Shown: positions 26,049 to 35,576, numbered from the stretch's first letter. The stretch: DNA of 64,000 nt from Bimastos eiseni (GCA_959347315.1 OY365806.1:56788350-56852349); one strand, 5' to 3'. Translations and numbers: made by a program. The notes: a model not told the origin generated them from the letters alone.

Positions 26049-26962
26049 TCACTTGACCACTAAATCTTCATTATTAATCCAAGAATTAAAGGATTCAGGG
26101 TAACCCAACCACTTCACTAGGGATTTCTTCCCATGTTTCCTATCAATCTTTTCGATTCTAAATATTTCTTCAGTACTTTTTTGTAGCTCCTGTTTGTAAA
26201 ATGAGCCCTGTATTTCTTCTCCTTTATAATCAGTAATCTTATAAGTTGGAGGATCCGTGTATTGAATCTGGGATACCGTAAAAACTTCTTCCGTCCATCT
26301 AAGTGTGTACCCCTTTTCAAATATGTTCTTTTTCTTAGTTATTATAACTTTATCACCGATTGAAAATTTAGGCACAATAGGTTCCGAAATCTCATCACCG
26401 TACAAATTCATAAAAACAACCCTCTCGTTCACTTTCATACTAGCTTTAGCGGGCGTCATTGTAATAGAATTATGTCTTGTTTCATTATAATTACTAACCA
26501 TATCGCCTAACACTTGTTGAATTAGCTGTAAAGTACTTAAACATTTTCTCTCGCATAGTCCGGTTCCATCTCTCAACTACGCATAATTTTTCTTCATTCT
26601 CAGTAGAGATCAACTCAACCAAATTCTTTACGTCTTTATTATAAAATTATTTTCCTTTATCCACCGACACCTTACCCGGTTTTCTCCCGCTCACTAATGT
26701 TATCAAGAAACCAAAAACTATAGATTTTCCACTCTTATCATATAACGGCACGATCCACCCGTACTTGGAAAACACGTCTATGACGGTTAATAGATATTTT
26801 ACGCCATCGTTATCTTTAGCGAATGCCTGCATATCGACTAAATCAGCAGTCCAAATTTCATCTATTCCACCAGCAAACACCTTCCTTTTTCAAAAAAGCC
26901 TTACTACAGGTTTATGCAATTCATTCGCTAATTGATTGGTCCATTTCAGATCGGGTTGTAAT
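26049..26962 (-). pseudogene. Polinton integrase, frameshifted
   Basis: Retroviral-type integrase, which would join the element ends to host DNA. In order on the minus strand: a conserved N-terminal segment (about 26890-26960) interrupted by a stop; the catalytic core with Asp in a TADLVDM segment and the block HisxxThr-like VIDVFSKYG (26647-26880); a second Asp in SVDKGK followed by a frameshift; the catalytic Glu in a VERWNRTM segment (about 26560-26600); and a C-terminal chromodomain-like segment ending VKWLGYPESFNSW-type (about 26105-26160), which in relatives can guide insertion to chromatin. No zinc HHCC module is visible. At least two frame breaks make it non-functional. It sits directly downstream of, and on the same strand as, the PLA2 gene. 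Confidence 0.85.
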
Positions 26963-26963
26963 T

Positions 26964-27479
26964 TTAAGCTTTTTTTAAACCTAACCCGAGACTAGATTTA
27001 GTAGATAATATAGGTTTGACTATAGCTCTCTCTATTCTCTCCCGTAAGCTAGGATTAGGTATATTATTCAATTCATTAATCATTGCTCTGTCGGCGATAT
27101 TCCTAGAAGCCGTATCCGCGTGCTGGTTGTAAGCTAAATCATGATAATATGCAGCGTTATCGACTCTATCAACGGGTTTCGAAAAATCTTTAGGAGTTCC
27201 ATCAGGATTCCATCTCAAATCTAGTCTAGTTCCTGGTCCTGTAAACTGATGTCCCGGCAAGTGCATCTCACCTGGAAATGTAGCCCACGGTAATTTAATA
27301 CCGCTAGTTACTGAATTTAGAGACCCAACTAGATCCCCACCTTCTATAGCTTTCACGAATTGAGTCTTTGTTTTTCCACAAATATCACACGTGCCTCTAA
27401 TCATTGACCTTCCATTCTTCGTTATAATATTTTGAATATTTTTGGTTTCAGTATGAGTTTTACACTTTACGCAATACAT
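26964..27479 (-). CDS. Zinc-ribbon plus PLA2-like virion protein
   Basis: An intact 171-codon frame. The N-terminus has two CxxC pairs (residues 3-6 and 31-34), like the small zinc-ribbon family DUF5679. The centre resembles parvovirus-type phospholipase A2: a calcium-loop-like Gly-Pro-Gly-Thr (81-84) and the catalytic His-Asp-x-x-Tyr (113-117). In parvoviruses this enzyme acts on endosomal membrane during entry; a similar role here is inference. The basic C-terminal tail ends Gly-Leu-Gly-Leu-Lys-Lys-Ala. The start ATG is preceded by GTATTTAAA, the motif seen before other genes of the element. It is one of the few undamaged genes here. Integrase follows at once on the same strand. Confidence 0.8.
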   Translation of the reverse strand: MYCVKCKTHTETKNIQNIITKNGRSMIRGTCDICGKTKTQFVKAIEGGDLVGSLNSVTSGIKLPWATFPGEMHLPGHQFTGPGTRLDLRWNPDGTPKDFSKPVDRVDNAAYYHDLAYNQHADTASRNIADRAMINELNNIPNPSLRERIERAIVKPILSTKSSLGLGLKKA

Positions 27480-27490
27480 TTTAAATACAA
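27480..27490 (-). promoter_or_regulatory. A/T start motif before the PLA2 gene
   Basis: Reading on the minus strand, TGTATTTAAA abuts the ATG. It belongs to the series of TATAAA-like motifs placed directly before start codons of this element. Promoter function is inferred from recurrence. Confidence 0.45.
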
Positions 27491-27689
27491 TTAGATATAT
27501 TTAAAATGGAAGTAAAAAAAATATATAGTGGAACGACATATTATCCAAGAGATTCAATAACCCTCTTTTACCTTGAAGTTTAAGAGGGTTAATCGTAGGA
27601 AAGTCTGGATGTGATAGGACGATTTTATTGTTTAACCTGCTTCTAAGACCCGGATGGTTTCGGAAAGTCTCTCTTTCAACCAGAGTATA

Positions 27690-28257
27690 AAATTCTGAAA
27701 AAAGCATTCGAGGAAAAAATTTCTAAAGAATCCATCGTCTGGTTATTTGATATTCAAGACGAGATCACGAGAAAAAATCTTTCGCCAGCATTTGTCGTTG
27801 AGGAAATCGCGAAACAATTGGTTAAGAAATCTGATATTTCTTTCCAGTTCTTTGAATCAGCAGAAGACGTGCTAGACCCGAGTGACTTGAACCGTGACAA
27901 GAAGAACCTGATGATTTTCGACGATTTACAGTTAGAAAAACAGAATAAATGCGAGACTTATTACATCCGAGGGAGGCATAGCAACGTCGACTATTTCTAT
28001 CTAGCACAGAATTATTTCAAACTACCGAGACAGACAATTAGAGAGAATGCAAACGTTATCTGTTTGTTTCCCCAAGACTTGAAAAATATTGATCACGTCT
28101 ACAATGAGTCAGCACAGACATGTCTAAGGATGAGTTTAAGAAACTATGTCAAAGAGCCTGGAAGCAACCTCACGGCTTTGTAGTGATAGATCACTCTAGT
28201 AATAAGAATAACGGAAAGTACAGATGCGGTTTTGATGAATTCTACATCCCATTATAA
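27690..28257 (+). pseudogene. Packaging ATPase (FtsK/HerA, A32-like), 5' truncated
   Basis: C-terminal part of the genome-packaging ATPase of Polintons and related viruses. Visible are a Walker B-like Leu-Met-Ile-Phe-Asp-Asp-Leu (about 27906-27928), a conserved Arg-Gly-Arg-His-Ser-Asn-Val-Asp-Tyr-Phe-Tyr-Leu-Ala-Gln segment, and an arginine-rich Leu-Pro-Arg-Gln-Thr-Ile-Arg. A frameshift near 28105 moves the C-terminal tail, ending CGFDEFYIPL, to another frame with its stop at 28257. No Walker A (GxxGxGKT) is found upstream. Positions 27480-27690 hold an unrelated, unrecognised stretch, so the 5' half has been lost. Confidence 0.75.
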
Positions 28258-28269
28258 ATAAATCTTTGC

Positions 28270-28282
28270 TAATTTAAAAATG
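28270..28282 (+). promoter_or_regulatory. A/T start motif before penton
   Basis: TAATTTAAAAATG: an A/T run abutting the ATG at 28280, a weaker member of the element's start-motif series. Confidence 0.35.
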
Positions 28283-29057
28283 GAATCGATTCTACAAAAG
28301 ATTGCAGACAACACCGAAAGGACTGCTCGTTACTTGGAGCCATAGTCATCGTTTTACATATTATTAAGTGACAAGACTTCGCAAAAAAGGACGCGGTTCA
28401 ATCCGCTGATACAGTTTGATAAAGTTAAAAAGTATGAAATGGCTCTTGTCAATCTGGAAACATATTTTTCATTCCCAAACATCGATGAGACTAACAATAG
28501 CTTTTCGTGGAGGTATGTGGGTTACTATAACCGTCCCTGAAGGCTGTTATGAAATTACAGACATTAACGAATACATGCAGAGAAGCATGAAAGAAAAGGA
28601 GCATTATGATATGGTTAACGAAGTATACAGTATTAAGATAGAAGCAAACAGCAGTACGTTGAAGACAGTTTTGCATATAGCGGAGAATTAAATAGTTGAT
28701 TTTTATGCGTATACCTCTATCGGAAAAGTCCTCGGTTTCCATAGACGGCGATATACCGAGGAATATCAAGAATCGGAGAATATAGTGGACATAATGAGTG
28801 TTACTAATCTGAGGGTAACGAGCGATATCATCGGAGCATCCTATAGCAACGGACATACAGATAACATTATCTATTCCTTCTTCCCGAATGTAGGGCCTGG
28901 CTATAAGATAATTGAAACGCCGAGAAATTTGATCTATCTTCCAATCACCCTATCCACGACTTCGACAATGGAAACGACTCTCACCGATCAGAATGGTAAA
29001 CTAATTAATCTGCGAGGTGAGGAATTATCGATACGGTTTCATATTAGAGAAGCTTAA
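28280..29057 (+). pseudogene. Penton (single jelly-roll minor capsid), frameshifted
   Basis: Vertex capsid protein of the Polinton/adintovirus group. Recognised segments in order: an N-terminal MESILQKIADNTERT region broken by a stop near 28342; a Tyr-Phe-Ser-Phe-Pro-Asn-Ile-Asp block (about 28465-28488); Pro-Glu-Gly-Cys-Tyr-Glu-Ile-Thr-Asp-Ile-Asn-Glu (28535-28570); a stop at about 28689; then Phe-Phe-Pro-Asn-Val-Gly-Pro-Gly-Tyr-Lys-Ile-Ile-Glu (28880-28917) and the C-terminal Leu-Arg-Gly-Glu-Glu-Leu-Ser-Ile-Arg-Phe-His. At least three frame breaks. It lies between ATPase and the membrane-active protein, as usual for the late gene block. Confidence 0.75.
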
Positions 29058-29070
29058 AAGTTTTTGTAGT

Positions 29071-29083
29071 TTTATATAAAATG
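29071..29083 (+). promoter_or_regulatory. A/T start motif TTTATATAAAATG
   Basis: TTTATATAAA directly joined to the ATG at 29081. One of the clearest copies of the shared motif. Confidence 0.5.
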
Positions 29084-29701
29084 AGTCGATACACGAACGT
29101 CAAAGTCAATATTTCAGAAGGACAAATAAATAAAATTAAAAGATCGCTACACACGGGAACAGGTGTTAGTATTGGATTAAAGCACAGCGATTTAAACGGA
29201 GAGCACGTGTTAGCTCTTACCCAAGCACAACTCAATAAACTAGCTAAAGCGTATCAGGATGGGAAAGGCGTGACTATAAAAATGAGTAAAACACAAATGA
29301 TACATAACGCTAAAGTCGAAGGCGGCTTTATCGGCGCAATTTTACCTTTTCTTGCAACTGCTGGCAAATTCCTACTCTCTAGCGTATTACCGAGCTTAGC
29401 AACGGGTGCATTAACTGGAATAGGTGCGGCGGCTGGTTCTAAAGTCATTGATAAAGTCACCGGAACGGGTGGGGCTATATATGTCAATAGTCGAGGTAAA
29501 CACTACAAGATAGTGCAACAAGGGCAGGGTCTATACGTGAAGCCATACCAAGGATCTGGATTAAACGGCGTAGGAGAAGGTCTGTATCTGAAAAGAGGTA
29601 CTGGGTTTACAAATGGGGAAGGACTTATCTTAGGACCAGATTCAACATTTAAAAACATTCCGCTTCTCCGATTGTTACTTTTAAAAATATTGTATATATA
29701 A
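29081..29701 (+). CDS. Glycine-rich minor virion protein with hydrophobic segment
   Basis: An intact 206-codon frame. Residues 1-75 hold repeated lysine-rich segments of the type xGVxIxLxxxxL (three times). A long hydrophobic, small-residue-rich stretch follows (about residues 84-130, starting Gly-Gly-Phe-Ile-Gly-Ala-Ile-Leu-Pro), and then a glycine-rich tail (GQGLYVK, GEGLYLK, GEGLIL). Similar proteins sit at this place in other Polintons and adintoviruses; a membrane-active or core role, by analogy with adenovirus minor proteins, is inference. The last residues (RLLLLKILYI) may lie beyond a small frameshift, because the upstream pattern suggests a longer glycine-rich end. Confidence 0.65.
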   Translation: MSRYTNVKVNISEGQINKIKRSLHTGTGVSIGLKHSDLNGEHVLALTQAQLNKLAKAYQDGKGVTIKMSKTQMIHNAKVEGGFIGAILPFLATAGKFLLSSVLPSLATGALTGIGAAAGSKVIDKVTGTGGAIYVNSRGKHYKIVQQGQGLYVKPYQGSGLNGVGEGLYLKRGTGFTNGEGLILGPDSTFKNIPLLRLLLLKILYI

Positions 29702-29705
29702 AATG
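29690..29705 (+). promoter_or_regulatory. A/T start motif before dUTPase-like gene
   Basis: GTATATATAAAATG abuts the ATG at 29703. It overlaps the 3' end of the preceding gene, so the two genes are packed with no spacer. Confidence 0.5.
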
Positions 29706-30122
29706 TCTCTATTTCCAATTCATAAAATGGGGTGGACGAAACCAAAATTTGTTCCAGAAGTAAGAACTCAACCGAGATCCGTCAGGTGGAAGGTGTGTGA
29801 AGGCATGTGGGATGTCAAGTATAGGCCACAAAGACAATTGGGCGGTCTAAGGTGGGAATTTTTTGCTCAAGAAGCGATAACTATTCATTCACAAGAGACG
29901 GTTGTTTTACCGTTAGGCTTGGGTGTCCGAATGACGAAAGGATCGTGTAAAATTTCGCTCCATCCGGAATTTATAGAAGCGGGGTGTCGCCTGCTAAGCA
30001 ATACCGTTACTGGATTCGCGGAAGAAATTTTACTCGATATTAAGAATTTTAGAGATCTTGGGACTGTCACCATAAACGAAGGAGACTCGTTATGTTATGT
30101 CGATTACCACGTCAACGAATAA
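29703..30122 (+). CDS. Small protein with dUTPase-like fold, probably inactive
   Basis: An intact 139-codon frame. Residues about 47-137 follow the beta-strand pattern of trimeric dUTPases: an Ala-Ile-Thr-Ile-His-Ser-Gln-Glu strand, then Val-Leu-Pro-Leu-Gly-Leu-Gly-Val-Arg-Met, then Gly-Phe-Ala-Glu-Glu-Ile-Leu-Leu-Asp where dUTPases have YxGEV, and a final Thr-Ile-Asn-Glu-Gly-Asp-Ser-Leu like xxGDRIAQ. The catalytic Asp/Tyr of motif 3 and the Asp of motif 1 are not present, so enzyme activity is unlikely and a structural role is more probable. The assignment rests on pattern only. It lies inside the virion gene block. Confidence 0.5.
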   Translation: MSLFPIHKMGWTKPKFVPEVRTQPRSVRWKVCEGMWDVKYRPQRQLGGLRWEFFAQEAITIHSQETVVLPLGLGVRMTKGSCKISLHPEFIEAGCRLLSNTVTGFAEEILLDIKNFRDLGTVTINEGDSLCYVDYHVNE

Positions 30123-30150
30123 AATTGAATTCCATTTTAAAAATATTCTT

Positions 30151-30165
30151 TGATATTATAAAATG
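30151..30165 (+). promoter_or_regulatory. A/T start motif TATTATAAAATG
   Basis: TGATATTATAAAATG ends in the ATG at 30163. The downstream frame is broken soon after, but the motif is intact. Confidence 0.5.
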
Positions 30166-31473
30166 GAAATGAACAAAGCAGACACTTATCGCTTTCAGAA
30201 AATATCTGAAATTCGGTAGGAAATCTAACGAGAACGTGAACAGAGAGAAATAATCTGTAAAAAATATGAAAAGGGTGTTAAAGTTGTTGAAGCGTTGGGA
30301 GGTTTGTTAACCCTTACGTCTTCGGGACTCAGCGTATTAGGTGTAACTTTTCTAAGTTCCGTGGTAGCCGCACCCGCCGCTACTATCGTGGTATCATATT
30401 CTGTTATTCTAAGTGAATTCGAGAAATTTAATCAGATGACAGAAGAGGTTAGGAGTAAAACCAATATCAACATAGATGAAGCAACAAAACACTTAGGCAA
30501 AACGAATTCAATACAAAGTGAACGTTTATTTACGTTTTACGTGTTTACGTTTAAATATTATGCTTCCAACTTAAAAATGTCGTTTATAAAAATTCAGGAC
30601 CCAGCCAAACGAGACTTTATCGTTGAGAATTTTCTCAAGATGAAGCAAAATATTAGACAAGACTCGTTATCTGAGAAATTAGGGGACATTGGACTTCAGC
30701 GGCAATTGATAAAGGCGTACAAACCCATAATCGACTCGCAGTCTGCACTATCTAAAAAATTAGGCGCGATTGAGTAAAGCACTCCGGCGATTTCTACAGC
30801 TCTTCGAGCATTGCCGGCATCGCTATCGACATCGTTGAAAGCGATTCAATTCCCACAATATCCCTCAATAGATGTGTTTGCGGACGATCCCGTTTCAGAT
30901 ATTAGAACCTTGGAACTATGTGATATTGCCACAAAATATTTAAAAGAATACGCTGCGAATAAAAAGTTGACGGACACGACCTTCGGAATACACTCTAGAG
31001 ATGGGGGTTTTTTCGTCGAAAACTATCCAATTTCAATCGAAGGAGACGATATATCTATTGGTAATAACACCCACAAGGGAACTCAAGGGCTATGGGAATT
31101 GATGACGATGAAGGAACCATACGAGTCGATATACAGTCAAAACGATCTGGACGTGTACTTGAAAATTCTTGAATCGACGGGCGCCTTGTATGTACCTAAA
31201 AATCCGAATAAGCCCAAATCGTCTAGAGGCCTAAAATATAATAAAATCATTAAGCCATTGCTCTCGATGCGGAAGGGAGGTTCTCAACGGGCGAAGGGGT
31301 CGTAGTTCTTCCACAAGACCCCGATGCGCTAATGGATATGTTGGAACTACGAATGGCTGGCTTCATAGCGGGAAATACTGGATTAAGAAACGAGATAGTC
31401 GGTATCTGCGATGAGTTACTTAGGCAAAATGTGATAAATGTGTTATGCTATAAAAATTTAATGATGCAATTAT
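30163..31473 (+). pseudogene. Conserved Polinton protein of unknown function, broken
   Basis: One gene is inferred, because the pieces stay in the same frame and sit between two start motifs. In-frame stops fall at 30217-30219, 30226-30228 and 30775-30777, and a frameshift lies near 31290. The N-terminal part has a hydrophobic segment (about 30295-30400: Gly-Gly-Leu-Leu-Thr-Leu then Val-Val-Ala-Ala-Pro-Ala-Ala-Thr), then a helical region (30430-30770). The C-terminal part has a Gly-Thr-Gln-Gly-Leu-Trp-Glu-Leu motif (31079-31102), a Lys-Ser-Ser-Arg-Gly-Leu-Lys-Tyr segment, and after the frameshift an Ala-Gly-Asn-Thr-Gly-Leu-Arg-Asn-Glu block. I recall this GTxGLWEL arrangement from other invertebrate Polintons; its function is not known to me. 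Confidence 0.6.
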
Positions 31474-31479
31474 AAAATG
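31465..31479 (+). promoter_or_regulatory. A/T start motif AATTATAAAATG
   Basis: GCAATTATAAAATG ends in the ATG at 31477. It overlaps the stop of the preceding gene. Confidence 0.5.
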
Positions 31480-31947
31480 ATTGTCATAACTAAGAGAAGA
31501 TTTGCTTAAAGATACGTCGTAGAAGGCGCTGGAATATATTTGACACGATATCGGGATTTTTTTAAAAGAATGTTATCCTCGAATTCTGCAAGACAGGTAG
31601 CATCAACTGCATTAAGTGCCGGGAAAGAAGCTGCGACGGAGATTGGAAAAAAGGCCATAGATGTTGGAAAGACCGTTGCTATTAATGCTGGAAAGCGATT
31701 GGTTGATAAAGCAGCGGCAAAAATATTTACATCACAACCGCCTGTCCTTAGCCAACGGAGCGAGGATTTGTTAAAGTGGTTAATAACTCCCCATGGAAAT
31801 ACGACACTTAGTCAAAAGAGTAAGGAAACGTTACAGAATTTTATATATCCCCACCCTTCGGCAAATATAAATAATTTACTGTCTGGTAACGGCGGTGTCA
31901 TATCGATCCGAGATGTGGTGCGTGGATCTGGAATGAAGTTTGCTTAA
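31477..31947 (+). pseudogene. Small basic alanine-rich virion protein, one in-frame stop
   Basis: About 156 codons from the ATG at 31477. A single TAA at 31507-31509 interrupts an otherwise open frame that runs to 31947. The N-terminus is basic (Lys-Arg-Arg) followed by a Val-Glu-Gly-Ala-Gly-Ile segment. Residues about 30-80 are a lysine/alanine-rich amphipathic region (ASTALSAGKEAATEIGKKA type). The tail is proline/asparagine-rich and ends Gly-Ser-Gly-Met-Lys-Phe-Ala. Proteins of this type lie just before hexon in Polintons and have been compared with adenovirus core or minor proteins such as pX; that analogy is inference. Confidence 0.55.
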
Positions 31948-31959
31948 AATAAAATCTTG

Positions 31960-31974
31960 TTATATTAAAAAATG
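31960..31974 (+). promoter_or_regulatory. A/T start motif before hexon
   Basis: TTATATTAAAAAATG abuts the ATG at 31972 in the 25-bp gap after the preceding gene. Confidence 0.5.
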
Positions 31975-33254
31975 CAGTCAGATATTCTAAGATTTACTGA
32001 AAATACTATTATAGACGAGGGTATTGAAAGATATGAATTTCATGAATATGAACCAGTGGCGGGGGCGAATCTTAACACTGGGGAAATTCCCATAAATGTC
32101 GAACTTCAAGATATCTTCAGCCATCCCTCCGAGTCATACCTGCTATTTGAAGGTAAACTGACTAAAGCGGATGGAACCTTTAACGTTGATGCCAACGCTG
32201 CAGTTTTAGCCAACAACGGCCTCATGCATCTCTTCAGTCAAATGTCGTATTCCTTATCGAATCAAGAAATAGAAAGCGTGTTTCATCCCTGACAAGCCAC
32301 AACTATGCTGGGCTTGCTGAAATATCCCAACGACTTTGCTCTTGCTCGAGGACTTAACCAATTATGGACCAAAGACACAGCCGCAACTGCTGTTATAAAC
32401 GATAACACGGCTTTCGCGATAAGACATGCGTATCTCATTAGGAAACCAACTGCAAAAGGGTACATTTAGCTTCATCGTGCCTCTGAAGCACATTTTTGGA
32501 TTTTGTGAGGATTATGATAAGGTAGTCTACGGTATGAAGCAGACTTTAACTCTCGTTCGCAAACCTGACAGCGATGCTATTTTTAGGGCAAATGCGGTAG
32601 CGGGCGGCGAAGTCAACCTCAGTAAAATCATGGTTTATGCTGCACGTTCAAGCGTCCTACATGGAAAGAGTGCAGCTGTATAAAACGATCGAAGCAAAGG
32701 CAACGTTACCAGTAGCCTATCGAACCCATCTTTGCGATACTATAACGGTTCCTGTATCTACCACGTTTAGTTGGCGACTTAGTGTAAAGACAGCGCCAGA
32801 AAAACCCAGGTACATCATAGTTGGATTCCAAATGAATCGAAGCGGCAATCAAGAGGCTAATCCATCAATTTTCGATCATTGCCATATCAAGAACATGTAT
32901 GTGATGATGAACCAGGACAGATATCCAGCGCTCGACTACAACCTCCCATTCCCGAATCAGCAATTTTCTAGAGCTTACAGAGACGCGAAGACCTTTAGCG
33001 AAAAATTCTACGGAATGAACCAGTTGGTAACTCAGAGCAACATCACTCCGGCTGACTACAAAGACTTATACCCGCCATTCGTTTTCGATGTGAGTAAGCA
33101 ATCTGAACGGCTAAAGTCATCAGTTGTCGATATCCAGATCAAGGCTATTTTCAATGCTGCGATCCCTGCTGGAACCGAAGCTTATGCAGTCGTCATTTCA
33201 GATATATTGTTAAACTTCCAATCAGACGGTCAGAAGATGAATGTAGTATATTAA
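31972..33254 (+). pseudogene. Major capsid protein (hexon, double jelly roll), frameshifted
   Basis: The main virion shell protein of the group, about 425 codons, similar to the family long annotated as F54H12.2-like in invertebrate genomes. Segments in order: an N-terminal Glu-Tyr-Glu-Pro-Val and SerxxLLFEGKL strand (31972-32170), a stop at 32290-32292, a Tyr-Pro-Asn-Asp-Phe-Ala block continuing in the same frame until a stop near 32467, a shift to a second frame (32426-32683: Phe-Ser-Phe-Ile-Val-Pro-Leu-Lys-His-Ile-Phe-Gly-Phe), then a shift near 32650 to the long C-terminal part (Pro-Arg-Tyr-Ile-Ile-Val-Gly-Phe-Gln; Pro-Pro-Phe-Val-Phe-Asp-Val-Ser-Lys-Gln-Ser-Glu) that runs intact to the stop. 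Two frameshifts and one or two stops make it a pseudogene. Confidence 0.85.
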
Positions 33255-33282
33255 AGAAAATATTTTCTATTATAAAAAGAAC

Positions 33283-33639
33283 ATGAAACTCCCAGAACTG
33301 AAATCGCTAATGAAGGAACATGGGCTAGTAAGCTCAAGTTATATGAAAAAAGCTGAAATTATAAGTGTACTCTCGAGAAAGAAATAATTCCAGAGATGAA
33401 GAAACCAGAGAAAGAGCAAAAGGAGATCGATACAAGGTACATGTATCTTAGAGAAATAAGAAGGAATCCAATAGCTGTTGATATCTTAGACTTGGAAACG
33501 GGTGAAGTTGTTGAGTATACATCATTGTTCAAAAGCGGCAAGAGCACATAAGACAATCGGTAAAATTATAAAGAACTTTGATGGAAGAGTATGGAGAAAA
33601 AAATATGAGATTAAGATCCGATCTAAATATAATAAATAA
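33283..33639 (+). pseudogene. SAP-like motif protein, frameshifted
   Basis: Starts at ATG 33283, preceded by TCTATTATAAAAAGAAC. The first 30 residues match a SAP/Rho_N-like helix-extended-helix pattern (Leu-Lys-Ser-Leu-Met-Lys-Glu-His-Gly-Leu, then Met-Lys-Lys-Ala-Glu-Ile-Ile), often a DNA-binding module. The same pattern is present near the N-terminus of the polymerase gene. Frameshifts near 33385 and 33540 separate the middle (Val-Val-Glu-Tyr-Thr-Ser-Leu-Phe-Lys-Ser) and the C-terminal segment (Asp-Gly-Arg-Val-Trp-Arg-Lys-Lys-Tyr-Glu-Ile-Lys). The function is unknown; DNA binding is inferred from the motif. Confidence 0.5.
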
Positions 33640-33667
33640 TATTTAAAATAGGAACTCGTAAATTTTA

Positions 33668-33946
33668 GATTTCGAAACTTTAGAAGAAGATGTTGTTTAC
33701 ACAGTCAAAACGAAGCAGTATCTATACGACACGGTAGGTTATTTTTTCCTAATTACAGTAGAGGCACCAGACGGGACAGAGTATTACATGAGCGCATTCG
33801 AGGGGTCATTACATGACAAGTTGGAAAAGAATATCCTACACAAGACATTTACTTTCATGAAAACGAGGATAGAAACGGAACCAGAATACATCATACCGTA
33901 TATCGTGGTATCTGGAGATAACGAAGTTGTTGAACTTGTAGTTTAA
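33668..33946 (+). pseudogene. Small acidic protein, start codon lost
   Basis: An open frame of about 92 codons with no ATG near its beginning; the expected start position reads TTTTAG just after TATTTAAAATAGG. Composition is acidic and beta-strand-like (Glu-Glu-Asp-Val-Val-Tyr-Thr-Val-Lys-Thr-Lys; Ile-Pro-Tyr-Ile-Val-Val-Ser-Gly). I do not recognise the family. An OB-fold single-stranded-DNA-binding role would be a guess. It is the last rightward gene of the block. Confidence 0.45.
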
Positions 33947-34608
33947 ATTTTCAATGAGAATAGTCATTGAAAATCTTAGTCATCGTACACGAATAACTGC
34001 ATCACGCTTAATCCAGGCTTGCCCGGTTCAGCTTGTTTACAGTACAACATGTAAGATGTGTATTTTCATACGGAATCGATTAAAAATTCTCGATAAGAAT
34101 TTCCTAAGTAAGTAGGATTAGGTGCAGTGTATAAAATATTCCAACTTCCTGAGTTGTTGGCTCCTTCTATCCTCCGATCATAAATCCTTTCGGAGGATTT
34201 ATTCTTTCCTTTCAATCCAATCTTCCAGATTCTTACAGCTGTTGGACACTTGATAGTTAAAAAGAATTGACTGTTGACGTTAGACACCCAGTCACTTTCG
34301 TCTTTGAACGCATTGAAGGCTTTGTTATTTTGAAATTCAGAAGTGGCGCTCGCTTCAAAACCATAATTACTAGTATTCGAAGTTAATCTAGGAACGTAAC
34401 TGACATGACATTTTCTTCCGAGTGTGATATCAGTAAGAGTAGGAATCCACTGTAACAACCCAATACCCGTCCATTCAGCCCCATCGCTCGCGAATATAAT
34501 ATGAAATCGCCAGTATACGTAATTAGACGATGCTGGAAATGTAAATTTGTTAAAAACTCCTGCATTGAGGACATCCGTTTTAGGACTTAGAATATCTGTA
34601 GATATTAT

Positions 34609-35576
34609 TGTAACGGAACGGGGCCTATTCGACAGTGACCAGGATGACGACTTGCAGCCCCGTCCGATATGGGGGTAGTTCGTGTTGCAGTCCGCTGAGT
34701 AAGGCTTCGGTGGTTTGCTGAAGACTAACCATTTAAGGTTTAAATAGCTCCTTTCTGGATGACGCTTGGAATAAGACACGCTTGATCGATAATCTTCTTT
34801 TAATGTACAACGGAAAACAATACTTCTGTAGCGCCGATTCAGAAACAGTCCGTTTCTCACTCCCTCAATACGCCCTACGTCGATAACTAACGAGTAATTG
34901 CAACGCTACGTCAATGGCTGACGGCGACTACTATGCTACATCAATGGCTGACGGCGACTATCACAATACTACGACGACTATATCCACGACGACTATCGCA
35001 AGCCACGACGACTATTCGTGCTTCATAGGAGCCGAGACTGCAAGGCCGAAGCCGAATCTACAAGGCTCCCCGATGACAATCTCCAGACGACGACGACGAC
35101 CACGATCCTACGACGACTCTCCGATGACGACTCTCTCTGATGACACGACTCTCCCTCTGCTTACACGACTCTCTCCCTTTATACTAATTTGCCGTAGATA
35201 GTAGATGATACACAGTAGATAGGAGACAGTAGACAGTAGAGACTACACAGTAGATAGGATACAGTAGATAGTAGATATCTACAGTAGATAGTAGATAGAC
35301 TACAGTAGATAGTAGATAGTAGACAGTAGAGACTACACAGTAGATAGGATACAGTAGATAGTAGAGACTACACAGTGGATAGGATACAGTAGATAGTAGA
35401 TATCTACAGTAGATAGTAGATAGACTACAGCAGATAGTAGATATCCACAGTAGATAGTAGATAGGCGCACACAGCAGGCAGATACCACAGAAGAAAGAAC
35501 ACAGTAGACAGGCGTACACAACAGGCATACACCACAGCAGGCCGACACCAGGCAGGCGTACCTCTGAACCGTTACA
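34609..35576. mobile_element. Solo LTR (or TIR element) in the fibre gene
   Basis: A 968-bp insertion bounded by TGTAACGG and CCGTTACA and flanked by exact 4-bp direct repeats TTAT (34605-34608 and 35577-35580). TG...CA ends with a 4-bp duplication fit a Ty3/Gypsy LTR that lost its internal region by LTR-LTR recombination. The interior includes a GACGACTA-rich stretch (about 34915-35110) and a TAGATAGTAGATAG minisatellite (about 35190-35475). No reverse transcriptase is present. An 8-bp perfect inverted end would also allow a DNA transposon, which is the main alternative. Confidence 0.7.
35190..35475. repeat. CAGTAGATAGTAGATA minisatellite
   Basis: Imperfect tandem repeats built from TAGATAGTAGATA, CAGTAGA and GACTACACAG blocks, inside the solo LTR. 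The reverse-strand frames (Tyr/Leu/Ser/Cys-rich) are repeat artefacts. Confidence 0.85.

Noticed and set aside
34615..34860. N-terminal extension of the fibre-gene frame, with an apparent start near 34860
   Set aside because: This part lies inside the solo LTR; the frame is open by chance. The true upstream coding sequence is on the other side of the LTR.
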